A stretch of 64,000 nt of DNA from an uncultured Clostridium sp. (GCA_900553945.1 USFR01000004.1:75055-139054), one strand, 5' to 3'; shown: positions 25,213-35,210, counted from the first letter of the stretch. Program-made: numbers and translations. Notes: generated from the letters alone by a model not told the origin.

Positions 25213-27049
25213 TTGAAAATAAAAGTGTATTTAGGTGATTGGTTCTATAATGCACGGAATAGTGGGTTTTTTAAAGATTCTTGAATGTAATGAAGATGAA
25301 TTTGCTATTAGAAAGAATAATTATATTGAGTTTGATACAGAGAATTTAAGAGATTTTCATAAATATTATTTTAATTATTTTTTCAAAAAATATAATGTAG
25401 CGGAGAGTGTAAGAAATAGAACTGAAAGTGCATTTAATTATTTAGAAGAAAACATAGAAATAGTTTTTGAAGATAAAGAGGCTGAAAAGCAAAGAAAAGA
25501 TAGGATAAAGTCTAATATTAAATATATAAAAGATACTGTGAAAAAACAGTTAGATAAAATTAAGAAAATTGATGAAAAGATATATGTTGAAATGAAAAGT
25601 CAATATGACCAGATTGATAAGGCAGGTACAAAGCAAGATATTATAAATATAAAAGAAAAATTAATGTCTGACATTGAAAAAGAACATATAAATAAAAGGC
25701 TTACATTAAACTTGTTTAAGAGTATTTTAAGTGGTACATATTATGGTCAACCAAGTTTCTTGAACGTTGTGAAAACTGCGTTATCTTATGAAGAACAACA
25801 GGCTTTGATGTATAAGGATTATGTAAGTAATATTGTAGAGACAGGCTTTATAAATGATATTATGCATAATGTGTATGATATTGAGCAAATAAAAGAATAT
25901 ATTAATAATTCTAAAGATGAGAATATAACAAAAGAAATAGAGAAGGTTTACACAAAAATAGAAAAGGATTATATAGCTAAGGATAAAACATTAGAAGATA
26001 TTCAGAAATATTTAAGGGAAAAAGTTATAAAAAGATGTTCTATGTGTGAAAATGAGATAGGTTTGACAACTAATTATTCTGAAGGTAATTTTGTTCCACT
26101 TGCAATAAGTAGTGATAATGCTAGAAACTTTTTCTGGAATCAAAATGTTAAAATGCCTATATGTGATATGTGTAAATTGATTTTATTCTGTATTCCTGCT
26201 GGAATGACAACCATAACTAAAGCAGTAAAGGAAAATGATGTATATAGGGAAAAGCAGTTATTGAGTTTTGTGAATTATGATACAAATGTTGATAGATTGT
26301 ATAAAACTAATATTAACTTTGGTAATAAATCAAGATATGAGAATAGAAATGAAAATCCATATTCAGAGTTGATTTTAGATATTGTTGAACAAGATAAGCA
26401 AGTAAGTATGTGGCAGTTGGATAATATATTTGTAGTAGAGTTTGAAGCGGAGTACGGAGCTTTTAGTAGAATTGAATATTTTAATATCAAAAGGCATGTA
26501 TCAATGTTTTTTACACAATATGCTGAAAAAACGTTATCAAAAATATGGGATTATAGATATAGATTGCAAATTGTGGATTATATTTTGAAGAATAAAGATA
26601 TTAAATACATAATAAATGATAGGCTTAGAGAAGAGATTAAAAATGGAGATAGGAGAAATGGATATAATTCATTTTTAGCAACTCAGGTGAGATTGATATT
26701 GAATTTATTAAAAAAGGAGGGAAATGAGATGGAAGATATTAAGAAGAATAATGATAAATTATATGTTGTATATAATTTAGGTGTTCAAATTCATGAAGAT
26801 TTAAAGCGTAATAATGAAGATAATAAATTAGATGGATATACATATAAATTGTTAAATAGTATAAAGGCAGGAAATAAGAAGGAGTTTATGGATATTGTAA
26901 TTAGATTGCACATGGCTATGGGAAAAGATGTATCACCTATTTTCATAGAAGTTATGCAGACAACTGGATTAGATTTTGAGTCAATAGGACATAGTTTCTT
27001 AGCAGGACTAATATCAAATAAATATGAGAAAAAAGAGGAGGAAAAATAA
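25213..27049 (+). CDS. cas8b: Type I-B Cascade large subunit Cas8b (Cst1-like), frameshifted near its start
   Basis: The main open frame (from 25235 or ATG 25250) encodes about 600 residues, with a central zinc-binding pair CSMCENE...PICDMCK and C-terminal helices fused in place of a separate small subunit. The natural start is TTG 25213, seven bases after GGAGGTG, reading MKIKVYLGDWFYNA and then stopping after RNSGFFKDS. The other frame continues GIVGFLKILECNEDEF. Joining YNA to GIVGFLKIL needs removal of one base in CACGG (25253-25257). The gene thus carries a +1 insertion, or the assembly has an error there. Cas8b recognises the PAM and starts the R-loop, so the frameshift would disable interference. 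Confidence 0.9.
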
Positions 27050-27958
27050 ATGAATAGTGTAAAAAATAAAAAAGGATTATCAATTACTTTAGTATTTAAA
27101 GCCCAAAGTTTAAACTATGGAGAGGGAATAGGAAATATATCAGAATTAAAGAAGTTAACAAGAGGGGATGGAAGTGTTTATACATACGCATCTAGACAAG
27201 CTTTAAGATATGATATTGTGAGACTTGGAAATAAAATGTTTGATTGGAATTTACAAGTGGTTAACAAAGAAAAGGGAACAATTCAATTTGATGATGCTTT
27301 AACTATTCAAGATTCTGAAGAAATGGATTTGTTCGGGTATATGAAAACGGCCAAGAATGATGGTTCAAATATTAGAAGTGCTGCTGTAAGATTGAGCAAT
27401 GCTATTTCACTAGAAGATTATAAGAGTGATATGGATTTCTTAAATAATAAAGGTTTAGCTGATAGAATCAATGAGTTTCCAAATCTAGCAAATGTTGAAC
27501 AACATTTAAGTTATTATACATATACAATAACAATTGATTTAGAGAAGATTGGAAAAGATGGAGATGTAGAATTATCTTCTGATGAAAAAAGTAAAAGAGT
27601 AGATCAATTATTAGATGTAATAAAAGTTTTGAATAGAGAAATTAGAGGTAGAGAAGAGAACTTGAGTCCTGTATTTGTAATAGGTGGAATGTATGATATA
27701 AATTCACCATTCTTTTTAGGAAGAATAAAATTAAATGGAAAAAATGGTGAGTTTAGTATTGACACAGAAATGTTAAAAGATACAACTACACTTACAATTG
27801 GAGAACAATCAATATATGATGATACAAGAGTTGGAATGCTTAAAAATGTATTTAAAAATGAAAATGAAATTGATGAAATGTTCGAAGGTAAAACAATGAA
27901 TGTTGAAGATTTCTTCAAAGGATTAAAAGAAGAAGTTAGTGAATATTACAAAGCTTAG
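27050..27958 (+). CDS. cas7: Type I-B Cas7 (Cst2/DevR-like) backbone protein
   Basis: 302 residues. It starts directly after the cas8 stop with GAGGAGG upstream. GLSITLVFKAQSLNYGEGIGN and TRGDGSVYTYASRQALRYDIV are typical of the Cst2/DevR Cas7 family; FVIGGMYDINSPFFLGRIKL follows near residue 210. Cas7 polymerises along the crRNA to form the Cascade backbone. Intact. Confidence 0.95.
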   Translation: MNSVKNKKGLSITLVFKAQSLNYGEGIGNISELKKLTRGDGSVYTYASRQALRYDIVRLGNKMFDWNLQVVNKEKGTIQFDDALTIQDSEEMDLFGYMKTAKNDGSNIRSAAVRLSNAISLEDYKSDMDFLNNKGLADRINEFPNLANVEQHLSYYTYTITIDLEKIGKDGDVELSSDEKSKRVDQLLDVIKVLNREIRGREENLSPVFVIGGMYDINSPFFLGRIKLNGKNGEFSIDTEMLKDTTTLTIGEQSIYDDTRVGMLKNVFKNENEIDEMFEGKTMNVEDFFKGLKEEVSEYYKA

Positions 27959-27976
27959 AAGAAAGGATTGGTATAA

Positions 27977-28639
27977 ATGAAAATTTTAAAACTAAAACTA
28001 TACCAAGAGACAGCTTGTTATAAAAAGCCTTTTGCAACTAAGGTTGCAGAGACATATCCATTGCCTCCATATTCAACAGTAATAGGAATGTTTCATAAAA
28101 TTCTTCAAGCACAGGCTGGACAGTATTTTCCAATGAATGTATCTGTACAAGGAAGTTACGAAGGAATATTCAGTAATTATCAAAATTTAAGAAAGTATAA
28201 AGGAAAAGAAGTAACATCTATGCCATTTAATGTTCATCAATTATTGAATGTTAATTTAATTATTCATGTACAATCTGAAAATGAAATAATAGATAGAATT
28301 TATCAAAATATAGTAAATGGTATGGAAACATTTACATTAGGTAGAAATGAAGATATTGTGAGAATAGATGGAATAAAGATTTTAGGTAATGTTAATGAAG
28401 TTGAAGATGCGGGAATAAAACGAAATGCATATATACCAGAATGGATAGATAGTGATATTGATGGAATTAATTATAGGTTGAATGCAACTTATAAAATACA
28501 AGATGATATTAGAATTTGGAATAGGGTTAATGTAAAATATGTTGAGAAATATACTAATAAAAGTTTAGATGAAGTGCTACAAGACGAGGACGGAGATAAT
28601 ATCTATTTTTATAGTGAAAGGATTCAGAATGAATTATAA
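27977..28639 (+). CDS. cas5: Type I-B Cas5
   Basis: 220 residues; the N-terminal RAMP region reads KLYQETACYKKPFATKVAET followed by YPLPPYSTVIGMFHKILQA, a standard Cas5t signature. Cas5 caps the 5' handle of the crRNA and contacts Cas8 and Cas7. Its stop overlaps the start of cas3 by 11 bases. Confidence 0.94.
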   Translation: MKILKLKLYQETACYKKPFATKVAETYPLPPYSTVIGMFHKILQAQAGQYFPMNVSVQGSYEGIFSNYQNLRKYKGKEVTSMPFNVHQLLNVNLIIHVQSENEIIDRIYQNIVNGMETFTLGRNEDIVRIDGIKILGNVNEVEDAGIKRNAYIPEWIDSDIDGINYRLNATYKIQDDIRIWNRVNVKYVEKYTNKSLDEVLQDEDGDNIYFYSERIQNEL

Positions 28640-30821
28640 ATATTATGCAAAATCTAAACCAATAGAAACAATAAAAGAACATACAGATAAATTATTGGAG
28701 AACTTAGAGATATTAAAAAGAAAATATGGTTCCAAAATAGTGCAAGTGATTGATATGCCTGAAGAAAGATTTTGGCAGTTGATGGAGATTGTTTGTAAAT
28801 ATCATGATGCTGGTAAAGTGTATTCTGGTTTTCAGAATATGATTCGAAAGAACATAGGAGAACCATTTATTGATACTAAATTTAATAATGATGAAATAAA
28901 GCATGAGCAGATTTCACCGATGTTTGTTCCATATAAACAATATGATTTAACAAAGACGGAAAGAAAGTTAGTGTATCAGTCAATTTATTATCATCATGAG
29001 AGAGTTAATACGGTACATATTGATAGAGAGCTATTGGAAGAAATAATACATGAAGATATTGAGCCTAATATTAAAGAAATTGAAAATGAATTAGATATTC
29101 AAGTTCCAGATTTGAAAACGGTATATTTAGGTATGGTAGAGGGACAAGCAAGAATAACAGAATATGATGAAAACTATATAGATTATTGTATTATGAAAGG
29201 ATTGCTACACAGATTAGATCATTGTAGTTCAGCAGGGATTCAAGTAGAAGATGAAACTGATGATGAGATTTCAGAGTTTGTAGATGAATTTATGAAAAAG
29301 AAAAACTATGACTTAAATGGTTTACAAGAATTTGCTAGAGAAAATAGTGATAAGAATGTAGTAGTAATTGGTTCGACTGGTATGGGAAAGACAGAGGGCG
29401 CTTTGCTATGGAGTGATAGCGATAAAACTTTTTTCACATTACCATTAAGAATAAGTATAAATGCTATTTATGACAGAATAAGAGAAAATATTGGTTATGA
29501 ACATGTAGGTTTATTGCATTCAACTGCTTTGGATTACTTGGATGAGAAAAATGAAGAAGATGAGTTTACGAAAATTGAGCAGGCTAGAAATTTATATGAG
29601 AAAATTACTACTTGTACAATTGATCAGATTTTTCCTTTTGTTTTTAAGTACAGGGGTTATGAAAAAATTTATGCTACGTTAAGTTATTCAAAATTAGTAA
29701 TAGATGAGATTCAAGCGTATTCACCAGAGATAGTTGCTGTTATTCTAAAAGGATTGCAGATGATAAATAATATAAATGGAAGGTTCATGATAATGACAGC
29801 GACACTTCCTAGAATTTACAAAGAAAAGTTAGCAGAGATGGGGATAAAATTTGAGTATAATAAATTTATAAAAGATGTAAAAAGACATAAAGTTTTATTG
29901 AAAGATTCTGCGATGGAAGAAGATATTGAAGAGATAAAGAAAAATGCTAAAAATAAAAAAGTTCTAATAATAGTAAATACTATAAATAGAGCAATAGAGC
30001 TATATGAGAAGTTAAGAAGTGAGAATGTTGAGAATATAAATTTATTACATTCACGATTTATTCAAGAAGATAGAAGTGAGAAAGAGAGAAATATAAAAGA
30101 ATTTTCTGGAACTGAAAATGGAACTGGTATATGGATTACAACACAAATTGTTGAGGCTTCATTAGATATTGACTTTGATATGTTGTATACAGAAATGTCT
30201 ACGTTAGATAGTTTGTTTCAAAGACTGGGTAGATGTTATCGAAGTAGAGAATATGATAAGGATGAACCAAATGTAAAAATTTATACTAAAGATGCAAGTG
30301 GAATTGGTTACATATATGATGAGGAGATATATGAGAAAAGTATAGAGCTATTGAGTCAGTACAGTGGTGAAGTTTTAGATGAGAACTCAAAGATTGAATT
30401 AGTAGATAAATTGTATTCAAAAGAAATGATACATGAAACAAAATTTTATAAGAATTTTAAAGATGCTTTTAGAATATTAGATAATATTGTAGACTATGAT
30501 ACAAGTAAAAAAGATGCTCAACGTATTTTGAGGAATATTGATAATATTGATGTAGTGCCCAAAGTTGTGTATGATGAGAATCTTGATTTATTTGATGAGT
30601 ATGAAAATGAAAAAGATATAAAGAAGAAATATGAATTAAAAAGAAGCATTAATAAATTATTTATTTCTATTAATAGTAAAAATAAATATAGATTTGGTAA
30701 GTTTATAGTTGAATGTCCATATATAAAAGGAAAATATATTATTGATATGAAATATGATAAAAATATTGGTTTATCGCTAAAGGAAGATGAGGGATATTCA
30801 ATAGATTCACGTGAATTGTAA
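28629..30821 (+). CDS. cas3: CRISPR nuclease-helicase Cas3
   Basis: 730 residues from ATG 28629 inside the end of cas5; the longer frame upstream lies within cas5 and is not used. N-terminal HD nuclease (CKYHDAGKVYSGF near 60, YYHHERVNT near 120) and an SF2 helicase: Walker A GSTGMGKTEGA (near 248), VIDEIQAYSPE, MTATLPR, and motif VI region VEASLDIDFDMLYTEM...QRLGRCYR. Cas3 degrades the target strand after Cascade recruitment. No truncation is seen. Confidence 0.97.
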   Translation: MNYKYYAKSKPIETIKEHTDKLLENLEILKRKYGSKIVQVIDMPEERFWQLMEIVCKYHDAGKVYSGFQNMIRKNIGEPFIDTKFNNDEIKHEQISPMFVPYKQYDLTKTERKLVYQSIYYHHERVNTVHIDRELLEEIIHEDIEPNIKEIENELDIQVPDLKTVYLGMVEGQARITEYDENYIDYCIMKGLLHRLDHCSSAGIQVEDETDDEISEFVDEFMKKKNYDLNGLQEFARENSDKNVVVIGSTGMGKTEGALLWSDSDKTFFTLPLRISINAIYDRIRENIGYEHVGLLHSTALDYLDEKNEEDEFTKIEQARNLYEKITTCTIDQIFPFVFKYRGYEKIYATLSYSKLVIDEIQAYSPEIVAVILKGLQMINNINGRFMIMTATLPRIYKEKLAEMGIKFEYNKFIKDVKRHKVLLKDSAMEEDIEEIKKNAKNKKVLIIVNTINRAIELYEKLRSENVENINLLHSRFIQEDRSEKERNIKEFSGTENGTGIWITTQIVEASLDIDFDMLYTEMSTLDSLFQRLGRCYRSREYDKDEPNVKIYTKDASGIGYIYDEEIYEKSIELLSQYSGEVLDENSKIELVDKLYSKEMIHETKFYKNFKDAFRILDNIVDYDTSKKDAQRILRNIDNIDVVPKVVYDENLDLFDEYENEKDIKKKYELKRSINKLFISINSKNKYRFGKFIVECPYIKGKYIIDMKYDKNIGLSLKEDEGYSIDSREL

Positions 30822-30833
30822 TAGGAGGAATTA

Positions 30834-31322
30834 ATGAATATTACTGGAATAATGGTTTATTATTATTTTATATGTGAGCGAAGATTGTGGTATTTTACGA
30901 ATCAAATTAATATGGAACAGAATAGTGAACTTGTGCAAATTGGTAAATTGATTGATGAGTCAACATATAAAAAAGAAAAAAAGGGAATTTTAATAGATAA
31001 TACTATAAATATAGATTTCATAAATAATGGGGCCGTATTGCATGAGGTTAAAAAAACTAAGTCAATTGAAGAAGCGGGAATTTGGCAATTAAAATATTAT
31101 ATGTATTATTTAGAGCAGAAAGGTATAGAAAATATTAAAGCAGAAATTGATTTTCCTTTGTTAAGGGAAAAAAGAGAGATTATTCTAGAAGATGAAGATA
31201 AAGAGATTTTAGAAAATGTTATAAAGAATATTGAAAATATTGTTAAACAAGATAAGCCTCCTAAGATAATTAATTCGAAGATTTGCAAGAAATGTTCGTA
31301 TTTTGATTTATGTTATGTATAG
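30834..31322 (+). CDS. cas4: CRISPR-associated exonuclease Cas4
   Basis: 162 residues with the Cas4 cysteines: one in YFICERRLWYF near residue 14 and the C-terminal cluster SKICKKCSYFDLC. Nuclease residues are in LHEVKKTKSIEEAG (near 70) with ExK. Cas4 selects and trims PAM-containing prespacers with Cas1-Cas2. GGAGGA precedes the start; cas1 follows 16 bases later. Confidence 0.95.
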   Translation: MNITGIMVYYYFICERRLWYFTNQINMEQNSELVQIGKLIDESTYKKEKKGILIDNTINIDFINNGAVLHEVKKTKSIEEAGIWQLKYYMYYLEQKGIENIKAEIDFPLLREKREIILEDEDKEILENVIKNIENIVKQDKPPKIINSKICKKCSYFDLCYV

Positions 31323-31338
31323 AAAGGAATGATTATTA

Positions 31339-32331
31339 ATGAAACAATCATACTATTTATACAAAAGTGGTAGACTTCAAAGAAAAGATAATACTTTAGA
31401 AATAGTGTATAAAGATAATACTAAAAAGAGTATACCGGTTGAAAGAGTAGATGATATATATGTAATGACAGAGCTTGATTTTAATACAAGTTTGTTAAAT
31501 TTTTTATCACAATTCGGAATAAATATACATTTTTTTAATTATTATGGATTTTATACAGGTACATATTATTCAAAAGAATCATTGGTATCTGGGAAATTGT
31601 TGATTAAACAAGTTGAACATTATACTGATAAGAAGAAAAGATTATATATTGCTCAGGCTTTTATAGAAGCTGCTTCGTATAATATTTATAGAAATTTAAC
31701 TTATTATAATAATAGAGGAAAAGACTTAAAAGAATATATGAAGGAGATAGAATATTTACGAAAGCAAATAAAATTATGTAGAGATGTTCCTGAGTTAATG
31801 GGGATAGAAGGCAATATTAGAAAAGTGTATTATGAATCTTGGAATATGATAATTAATCAAGATATAGCATTTGAAAAAAGAGTAAAAAATCCACCAGATA
31901 ATGCTATAAATTCATTAATTTCTTATGTTAATACGATTATATATACTAGAGTTTTAAGTGAGATTTATAAAACTCAATTAAATCCTACAATAAGTTATTT
32001 GCATGAACCATCTGAGAGAAGGTTTTCGCTATGTTTGGATATTTCTGAAATATTTAAGCCGATAATAGCTGATAGATTGATCTTTTCTATGTTAAATAAA
32101 AGACAAATAACAGAGAAAGATTTTCAAGAAGGTCTTAATTTTACTTATATAAAGGATGAGGCTAGAAAGCAGATAACTAGAGAAATTGATATAAGGTTAC
32201 AGACTAAAATAAAGCATAAAAAATTGGATAGAGAAGTTAGTTATGAATATTTAATGAGGTTAGAGGTATATAAATTAATTAAACATTTATTAGAAGATGA
32301 AGAATATGAAGGGTTTAAAATGTGGTGGTAA
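31339..32331 (+). CDS. cas1: CRISPR integrase Cas1 (type I-B)
   Basis: 330 residues, full length. Catalytic residues are visible: Glu in LMGIEGNIRKVYYESWN (near 155), His in ISYLHEPSERRFSL (near 222) and Asp in LCLDISEIFKP (near 235). It forms the spacer integration complex with Cas2. The stop lies just upstream of the cas2 start. Confidence 0.97.
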   Translation: MKQSYYLYKSGRLQRKDNTLEIVYKDNTKKSIPVERVDDIYVMTELDFNTSLLNFLSQFGINIHFFNYYGFYTGTYYSKESLVSGKLLIKQVEHYTDKKKRLYIAQAFIEAASYNIYRNLTYYNNRGKDLKEYMKEIEYLRKQIKLCRDVPELMGIEGNIRKVYYESWNMIINQDIAFEKRVKNPPDNAINSLISYVNTIIYTRVLSEIYKTQLNPTISYLHEPSERRFSLCLDISEIFKPIIADRLIFSMLNKRQITEKDFQEGLNFTYIKDEARKQITREIDIRLQTKIKHKKLDREVSYEYLMRLEVYKLIKHLLEDEEYEGFKMWW

Positions 32332-32333
32332 AT

Positions 32334-32618
32334 ATGTATGTTATTTTAGTTTATGATATAAATTTGGATGATAAAGAAGGTAATAGAGTATTAAGAAAGG
32401 TTTTTAAAATTTGTAAAAAATATTTGGTTCATATACAAAATTCTGTTTTTGAGGGAGAGCTTTTAGAATCGCAGGCTTTGAAGTTGAAAAGTGAATTGGA
32501 TGAATATATAAGAGAGAAAAAGGATAGTGTGATTTTGTTTAAGAGTAGAAATCAAAGATGGATGGAGAAAGAGTTTTTGGGAATGATTGAGGATGATAAG
32601 ACTGATAATTTTTTATAA
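32334..32618 (+). CDS. cas2: CRISPR protein Cas2
   Basis: 94 residues from ATG 32334. MYVILVYDINLDDKEGNRVLRK holds the conserved N-terminal strand and Asp, and VHIQNSVFEGELLESQALKL is the typical central segment. An alternative ATG four codons upstream lies within cas1 and is less likely. Last cas gene; the array leader follows. Confidence 0.95.
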   Translation: MYVILVYDINLDDKEGNRVLRKVFKICKKYLVHIQNSVFEGELLESQALKLKSELDEYIREKKDSVILFKSRNQRWMEKEFLGMIEDDKTDNFL

Positions 32619-32809
32619 ATTGTGAAAAATGAATCTGTCGATGTGAAATAAAGGAAAAAATGTGTAGTTTCGACAGACGAGAAAATTGTTGATATTAGAG
32701 TACTTTGAAAATTGAATAGATTTTTTGGAAAGATTGTGTTAGAATTTTTTTATAAGTAGACAGATTTGATGAATTTGTTATTATAGAATGAAGGCCTTTT
32801 GAGAGACCT
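32619..32809 (+). promoter_or_regulatory. CRISPR leader
   Basis: AT-rich 191 bases between cas2 and the first repeat. It contains TCTGTCGA (32634-32641) and its complement TCGACAGA (32670-32677), an inverted repeat like those seen in leaders of related arrays and possibly bound by IHF-like factors or Cas1-Cas2. No other gene is visible. Confidence 0.7.
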
Positions 32810-33368
32810 GTATTAATTTAAATATATTAGAATGTAAATATGGGTATGCAACTTATAAATTTAGCTAAAACGGGGTATTAATTTAAATATATTAGAATGT
32901 AAATAATAGAAAATTGCCAAATGGAGAATATACAGATACAGTATTAATTTAAATATATTAGAATGTAAATACTTCTAGCTCTGTCGCCTTCGTAAGCTAT
33001 ATCTCCGTATTAATTTAAATATATTAGAATGTAAATTACGGCGGAGAGCCTTTATTATATCAAGACCCTTATCGTATTAATTTAAATATATTAGAATGTA
33101 AATTAATTTACCTCCAACATATTTTTTTTGAATTTTGTTGTATTAATTTAAATATATTAGAATGTAAATTTCACCATCAACTGTCATGACTGAAATGGGT
33201 GTTTATGTATTAATTTAAATATATTAGAATGTAAATTATTTTGAAAAAGAAACGATGTACAAAGGAATGGAGTATTAATTTAAATATATTAGAATGTAAA
33301 TAAAGAAATGAGAAAGGATTTAGGACTTAATGAACATGGTATTAATTTAAATATACTAAAGATTATTT
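32810..33368 (+). CRISPR. Type I-B CRISPR array, 8 spacers
   Basis: Eight identical 30-base repeats (starts GTATTAATTTAAATATATTA, ends GAATGTAAAT) begin at 32810, 32875, 32941, 33007, 33074, 33140, 33207 and 33272. A ninth, degenerate repeat lies at 33339-33368 with the 3' third changed. Spacers are 35, 36, 36, 37, 36, 37, 35 and 37 bases. The degenerate end marks the oldest side, so the leader is on the cas2 side, as expected. Spacer targets cannot be identified here. Confidence 0.98.
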
Positions 33369-33427
33369 GCACAATTCAATTATATTGGGTTGATTATTTG
33401 TGATAATAGTTTGAAAAAAGTAAAAAA

Positions 33428-33455
33428 TTACATAAGTCGATAAAAATACTATAAT
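33428..33455 (+). promoter_or_regulatory. Promoter for the candidate small RNA
   Basis: TTACAT (33428-33433), 16 bases, TATAAT (33450-33455). Confidence 0.5.
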
Positions 33456-33461
33456 TAAATT

Positions 33462-33583
33462 AGTAGAAGTAATTGAGGTCGAGATTTAGTGACATAACGT
33501 ACCTAACAATAGGTAAAAAGAAATGTTTGGATAGTCACAGCCACCAATTATTTTATAGACACTTTAAAAGGTGTCTTTTTTAT
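33462..33583 (+). ncRNA. Candidate small RNA beside the CRISPR array
   Basis: A promoter-like sequence (33428-33455), a structured stretch and a terminator define a transcript of about 120 bases with no reading frame. Visible pairing: GTGAC near 33490 with GTCAC near 33535, enclosing TACCT/AGGTA with a six-base loop. The terminator is GACACTTT...AAAGGTGTC (33557-33576) followed by six T. It lies between the last array repeat and a stray repeat at 33649. Function unknown; a CRISPR-regulated RNA or an unrelated sRNA are both possible. Confidence 0.55.
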
Positions 33584-33648
33584 ACTTAAACTTACGAAGA
33601 AAATGGAGTTTGCGAAAGAAATTAAATGTATTGTAAACTGTTCTTTAA

Positions 33649-33678
33649 GTGTTTATTTAAATATGCTAGAATGTAAAT
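33649..33678 (+). repeat. Stray CRISPR-repeat-like sequence 1
   Basis: TTTAAATATGCTAGAATGTA and flanks match the array repeat at most positions (AATATATTAGAATGTAAAT in the array). It lies 280 bases beyond the array end. Confidence 0.75.
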
Positions 33679-33754
33679 GGAGAAAAAGAATAATTTTGAG
33701 TGAGATAATAGATGAAAAGAAACTAGGGAAAATATGAATAATAGAGGTGCTTAT

Positions 33755-34333
33755 ATGGCTAATTATGTTTTGAATAAAGTAGTTTGTACAGAGAAAATAT
33801 TAAATGAATTTTTTATAGATTATTATCCATTTGAAAAAGATGAAAAATTGAAAGAACCATATATATCATTTAACAAGATATTAGGTAGGGATTCAATAAA
33901 TAAATATCACGAAAAGTATGGGGAAAGTATTTATTATGGTTGGGGATTTTCATATGAAAAAAATAGAAACGGCATGATAGAAATAAAATTTTTAACTAGA
34001 TGGTTATACCCAATTTGTGCAATAGTAAAAGCTGTTGAAATGTTTAAAGATGAATTAATTTGGTATGCGTGTGAGGAAAATAGAATATATCTTTCAAAGT
34101 TTTTCTGGAATAAGGGCGTATATGAAAAGACTTTGTATTTGGAAAATACAGAGTATGAGGAATGGGTTCATTCTAATGAAGATTTTTCAGAGAGTATAGA
34201 ATATCCAAATGATGTGTTATGGTATTATAATTATGAAGATAGATCTGATTGGAAGATATGGAAATGTGATAATTTAATAAAAAGGTACTTTGATCAGTAT
34301 CCTGCAAAAGAATATTATGAAGAGATGCAATAA
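33755..34333 (+). CDS. Api92/DUF1281-like ferredoxin-fold protein
   Basis: About 192 residues from ATG 33755 (AGAGGTG upstream); an ATG at 33734 is also possible. MANYVLNKVVCTEKILNEFF, then ISFNKILGRDSINKYHEKYG and YYGWGFSYEKNRNGMIEIKF, resemble the Api92-like family found on phages and mobile elements (xNHVxNxL..., FNKIIPMP, WG.KWN). Function of that family is unknown. It lies between stray CRISPR repeats, so it is accessory DNA. Confidence 0.65.
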   Translation: MANYVLNKVVCTEKILNEFFIDYYPFEKDEKLKEPYISFNKILGRDSINKYHEKYGESIYYGWGFSYEKNRNGMIEIKFLTRWLYPICAIVKAVEMFKDELIWYACEENRIYLSKFFWNKGVYEKTLYLENTEYEEWVHSNEDFSESIEYPNDVLWYYNYEDRSDWKIWKCDNLIKRYFDQYPAKEYYEEMQ

Positions 34334-34392
34334 AAAGGTTTTATTTAGAATAACGATTAAAAAATTGTAATAATTAAGTTTAGGAGAAAACT

Positions 34393-34821
34393 ATGCAAAT
34401 TAAATATATCAATAAAACTCCAACTGTAGATGAGTTTAATCAACTTACAGAAGCGGTTGGATGGGGAAGACGTGAAAATGCTGTCGTAGAAGAGGCTTTA
34501 AGATATACATTATATTCTGTTTGTGCGTACGATGAGGATAAATTGATTGGCTATGGAAGGATTATTGGTGATAAAACAATTTTTTTACATATACATGATG
34601 TGATGGTTCGACCAGAGTATCAAAGTATGGGAATTGGAACAGGTATAATGAATAATATTTTAGATGAAGTTAATGTGTATAGAGGCGTGAATCCTGGTAT
34701 AAGAGTCTATTTAGGGGCTTCTAAAGGAAAAGAAGGATTTTATGAGAAGTTCGGTTTTGTTGATAGACCTAATGAAAGTCTTGGTGCAGGCATGGCTTGG
34801 AATAGTGATAATATGAAATAA
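34393..34821 (+). CDS. GNAT-family N-acetyltransferase
   Basis: 142 residues. AVGWGRRENAVVEEALRYTL, DEDKLIGYGRIIGD and the acetyl-CoA loop VRPEYQSMGIGTGIMNNIL (near 77-95) identify a small GNAT enzyme; FYEKFGFVDRPNESLGAGMA is the usual C terminus. The substrate is unknown. GGAGAA precedes the ATG. A fragment of a second copy of its 3' end lies at 35932-35991. Confidence 0.92.
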   Translation: MQIKYINKTPTVDEFNQLTEAVGWGRRENAVVEEALRYTLYSVCAYDEDKLIGYGRIIGDKTIFLHIHDVMVRPEYQSMGIGTGIMNNILDEVNVYRGVNPGIRVYLGASKGKEGFYEKFGFVDRPNESLGAGMAWNSDNMK

Positions 34822-34862
34822 ATATAATGTTGAGAAATTAATTATGAGAGGAAACACTTAGA

Positions 34863-34965
34863 ATGAAAGTTTTGACGATTAAACAGCCATGGGCTACATT
34901 AATAATGCAAGGTGATAAGAGATTTGAGTTTGTGGGAATACGATATTGATGGCGAAAAAAAGTGA
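34863..34965 (+). pseudogene. ASCH-domain gene with internal deletion
   Basis: ATG 34863, with GAGAGG upstream, starts MKVLTIKQPWATLIMQGDKR, the canonical beginning of an ASCH-domain protein. After FEF the frame is lost; the next bases in another frame read WEYDIDGEKK and stop at 34963. A nearly identical C-terminal end is found at 37166-37197. Most of the ASCH domain is missing, so the gene is inactive. Confidence 0.8.
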
Positions 34966-34987
34966 TATTTTAATAGTTTGAGAAGTA

Positions 34988-35028
34988 AAAAGGTCAATTG
35001 CTGGATTTAATAGGCAGTTGATCTTTTT
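34988..35028 (+). terminator. Terminator after the deleted ASCH gene
   Basis: AGGTCAATTGCTG pairs with the later GCAGTTGATCT, followed by TTTTT. It is a diverged copy of the terminator at 37220. Confidence 0.8.
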
Positions 35029-35099
35029 ACTTTAATGAATCTCTCTAAATAATGCTGGGAGAGAGTAATAAGCTGGTATGTAATAATGTACATATGGGA

Positions 35100-35129
35100 A
35101 TATATTTTTTAATACATTAGAATATAAAT
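35100..35129 (+). repeat. Stray CRISPR-repeat-like sequence 2
   Basis: AATACATTAGAATATAAAT differs from the array repeat's 3' 19 bases at two positions; the left third is degraded. Confidence 0.6.
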
Positions 35130-35210
35130 TCTTAATATCATTATAAAATAATCATTTAATCTTTGATATAGCTTTTGCAATTAAATTTCCATTATTTATA
35201 TTTAATTATA

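Noticed and set aside
25235..25252. Start MIGSIMH for Cas8
   Set aside because: No binding site; the conserved N terminus is in the other frame from TTG 25213, which has a perfect site.
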